A model generated the notes under the pieces. The model was not told where the DNA came from. It did no database searches and saw only the letters and a list, made by a program, of their open reading frames with translations. Positions 62,794-64,000 of a stretch of DNA of 64,000 nucleotides are shown here, piece by piece. The stretch covers positions 7,416,001 through 7,480,000 of the forward strand of contig NZ_CP045740.1 in the NCBI RefSeq assembly GCF_009650765.1. The letters are read 5' to 3'. Source of the DNA: Streptomyces sp. SUK 48 (lineage in GTDB: Bacteria > Actinomycetota > Actinomycetes > Streptomycetales > Streptomycetaceae). Made by a program: the position numbers and the translations under genes. The stretch's first letter is position 1; every line of letters starts with the position of its first letter.

Positions 62794-62846
62794 TGCCCAT
62801 CGGCATCCGGGGGGACGCCCTCCTGCTGCCGTGACCGGGGGCCCGC

Positions 62847-63920
62847 TCAACTCCCTTGCGCGCGAAGCCTCTCCCGCTGCGGTACGACCGTGTAGCGCGG
62901 GTCCTCCGCCGAGGCCACCCCGGCGTGGAAGACGCCGAAGCGCAGGGCCGCCGAGCCGGTGAGGAGGGCGGTACCGGCGGCCAGTGCCACGCGGCGGTCG
63001 CGCAGGCGGCCGGAGAGGAGGGCCAGGGCGGCACCGGTGACGGTCAGGGCCTCGCAGGCGCGGAGCAGGAGCCGGGGCCGGCCCCGGTCGAAGGGTTCGG
63101 CCGTGATCCCCATCCGCCGCTTCATCAGCTGGAAGGCGCCCAGCTCCAGCCCGGCGCCGAGCAGCGCCGTCCGGCGGGCCGGTCCCGCCTGCCCGACCGG
63201 CGCGGTGGCCAGTGCCAGACCGGACGCGGCGGCCGCGGCGGAACCCGCGAAGACGAACGGGAGCTGGCGGTAGCCCTCGTGCCAGGAGGGGACCGCCGTG
63301 TCCGACAGCAGGACCGCGGTGTACGTGGCCACGGCGGGCCCGAGCACCGCCGCAGCGACCGTGGCCGCCGAGCCCACCAGCCGGTGACGGCGGGCCACTT
63401 CGGTGGCGGTGGCACCCAACAGCCGGTAGCGGCCCGCCGTTTCGAAGGCCGCGGCGGCCATGGTCAGGGGTGCGTACCCCACGAGGAGCCAGGAGCCCAC
63501 GCTCATCGGCGAGGTCGGCTTGAACACCCGCAGCATGTTCAAAAACCGCGCCGGGCGGCCCAGATCGTGCACCAGCGCGGCCAGCGACAGCGAGATCGCC
63601 CCGGCCGCCCCCACTTTCGCCGGTGCCGCGAGCCCCGGCCGGCCCGTCAGCTCAGCCCCCGCCGCCAGCAGCGAGGAGGCCCCCGCGAGCCCGCCGAGGT
63701 ACAGGTACCCGGCGATGTCCAGCGCCTTCCACGTGGGCTTGTTCAGCACCGGTCTGCCGTAGTACGACGAGAAGGACGCGTCCGGGACCATCGGCTGCTC
63801 GCCCCGCCCGCGCCGCCGACGCCGGCGCCCCGCGTACGCCCCGGTCGGCGCCTCCCGGCCCGCCCGTCCGCCTCCCTTTCCCCCCTCGGCGCCGCCCCGC
63901 CCGGCCTGCGGCCCGGTCAT
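62847..63920 (-). CDS. NrfD/PsrC-family membrane subunit (formate dehydrogenase gamma-like)
   Basis: 357 residues. An unusual Arg/Gly-rich N-terminus of about 40 residues (GRRRRRRGRGEQ) precedes NrfD features: YYGRPVLNKPTWKALDIAGY, then LYLGGLAGASSLLAAGAELT, LGRPARFLNMLRVFKPTSPM and SVGSWLLVGYAPLTMAAAAF. About eight to nine hydrophobic helices follow. It would pass electrons between the formate dehydrogenase and menaquinone. ATG at 63920 overlaps the previous gene stop (TGATG), with GGAGG 5 nt upstream. It precedes fdhA on the same strand with a 325-nt gap. Confidence 0.92.
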   Translation of the reverse strand: MTGPQAGRGGAEGGKGGGRAGREAPTGAYAGRRRRRRGRGEQPMVPDASFSSYYGRPVLNKPTWKALDIAGYLYLGGLAGASSLLAAGAELTGRPGLAAPAKVGAAGAISLSLAALVHDLGRPARFLNMLRVFKPTSPMSVGSWLLVGYAPLTMAAAAFETAGRYRLLGATATEVARRHRLVGSAATVAAAVLGPAVATYTAVLLSDTAVPSWHEGYRQLPFVFAGSAAAAASGLALATAPVGQAGPARRTALLGAGLELGAFQLMKRRMGITAEPFDRGRPRLLLRACEALTVTGAALALLSGRLRDRRVALAAGTALLTGSAALRFGVFHAGVASAEDPRYTVVPQRERLRAQGS

Positions 63921-64000
63921 CACGCCCTCCTCGGACGTCCGGCGAAGCCGCCCACCGCGAGCCCCACCAGCGTCACCGCCGCCAGCGCCGCGTGCCGCCA
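63920..64000 (-). CDS. C-terminal end of an upstream gene, probably the 4Fe-4S subunit of formate dehydrogenase
   Basis: Only 26 codons are visible: WRHAALAAVTLVGLAVGGFA then GRPRRA and TGA. This is a hydrophobic segment with a basic end, as in the C-terminal membrane anchor of FdnH/FdoH-type iron-sulfur subunits. Its stop overlaps the nrfD-like ATG by one base, so the genes are coupled. The identity rests on position and the usual gene order; the ferredoxin part lies outside the window. Confidence 0.55.
   Translation of the reverse strand, partial: WRHAALAAVTLVGLAVGGFAGRPRRA

Larger units (their letters stand above)
62522..62846. other. 325-nt intergenic region between fdhA and the nrfD-like gene
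   Basis: No protein gene is visible. It contains a 29-bp copy of the 3' half of selC (62650-62678) and a long hairpin (62740-62793). The rest is ordinary GC-rich sequence with the fdhA ribosome site at its left edge. Confidence 0.7.

Noticed and set aside
59279..62962. A very long open frame on the plus strand across fdhA
   Set aside because: It is the antisense shadow of a GC-rich gene: the translation is Arg/Val/Leu-rich without domains, while the minus strand reads as a complete FdhA.

Overview
The window reads as chromosomal DNA of a Streptomyces species. Base composition is very GC-rich with near-saturated G/C third codon positions, GTG and TTG starts are frequent, and 4-nt ATGA/GTGA gene overlaps are common. 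Several families are typical of this genus: DUF5133, DUF2690, the GlgE pathway, SpoIIE-type PP2C phosphatases, class F sortase and ATP-grasp RiPP genes. There is no insertion sequence, prophage, CRISPR array or rRNA. One tRNA gene (selC) and one tRNA remnant are visible.

Layout. 1-5.8 kb holds alpha-glucan metabolism: the start of treS, glgE, a DUF5133 protein, an ATPase-fold protein and glgX. 5.8-11 kb holds a VOC protein, a SigB/F-type sigma factor, and a MarR regulator coupled to a DrrAB-like ABC exporter. 11-19 kb holds a HemC paralogue, a LigC-type DNA ligase, an XRE/DUF2690 membrane regulator, a secreted SH3 protein, an apparently frameshifted MarR gene, a PrxQ peroxiredoxin, a large PAS-GAF-PP2C-HATPase signalling protein, a secreted cupin and a LigD phosphoesterase-domain protein. 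19-34 kb is a run of oxidoreductases and hydrolases. It includes a secreted M4 protease and a GH64 beta-1,3-glucanase that converge on a perfect terminator; the glucanase gene is preceded by a LacI-type operator. It ends with a PucR regulator.

34-43 kb is the most accessory-looking part. A short leader ORF and hairpins precede a GNAT acetyltransferase. Next comes a tightly coupled EF-hand / isocitrate-isopropylmalate-dehydrogenase-like / isochorismatase-like / methyltransferase operon of unknown product. This converges with an ATP-grasp peptide (graspetide) locus: precursor tgmA, ligase tgmB and a Gfo/Idh oxidoreductase. 43-54 kb holds a fructosamine kinase family protein, a SCO6745-like protein, a glycine-rich surface protein next to a class F sortase, an SGNH hydrolase with a TetR regulator, an N-terminally extended GAPDH, a PIG-V-like mannosyltransferase, another PP2C and a MASE1 protein.

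54.8-64 kb is a complete selenocysteine system: selA, selB, selC (tRNA-Sec) and selD, beside what is probably its client, a formate dehydrogenase. The fdhA gene carries an in-frame UGA (Sec189) followed by a bacterial SECIS hairpin. An NrfD-type membrane subunit and the tail of a probable iron-sulfur subunit lie upstream of fdhA on the same strand. The SelB stop codon is the exact complement of the selC anticodon, and a 29-bp inverted copy of the selC 3' half lies upstream of fdhA.
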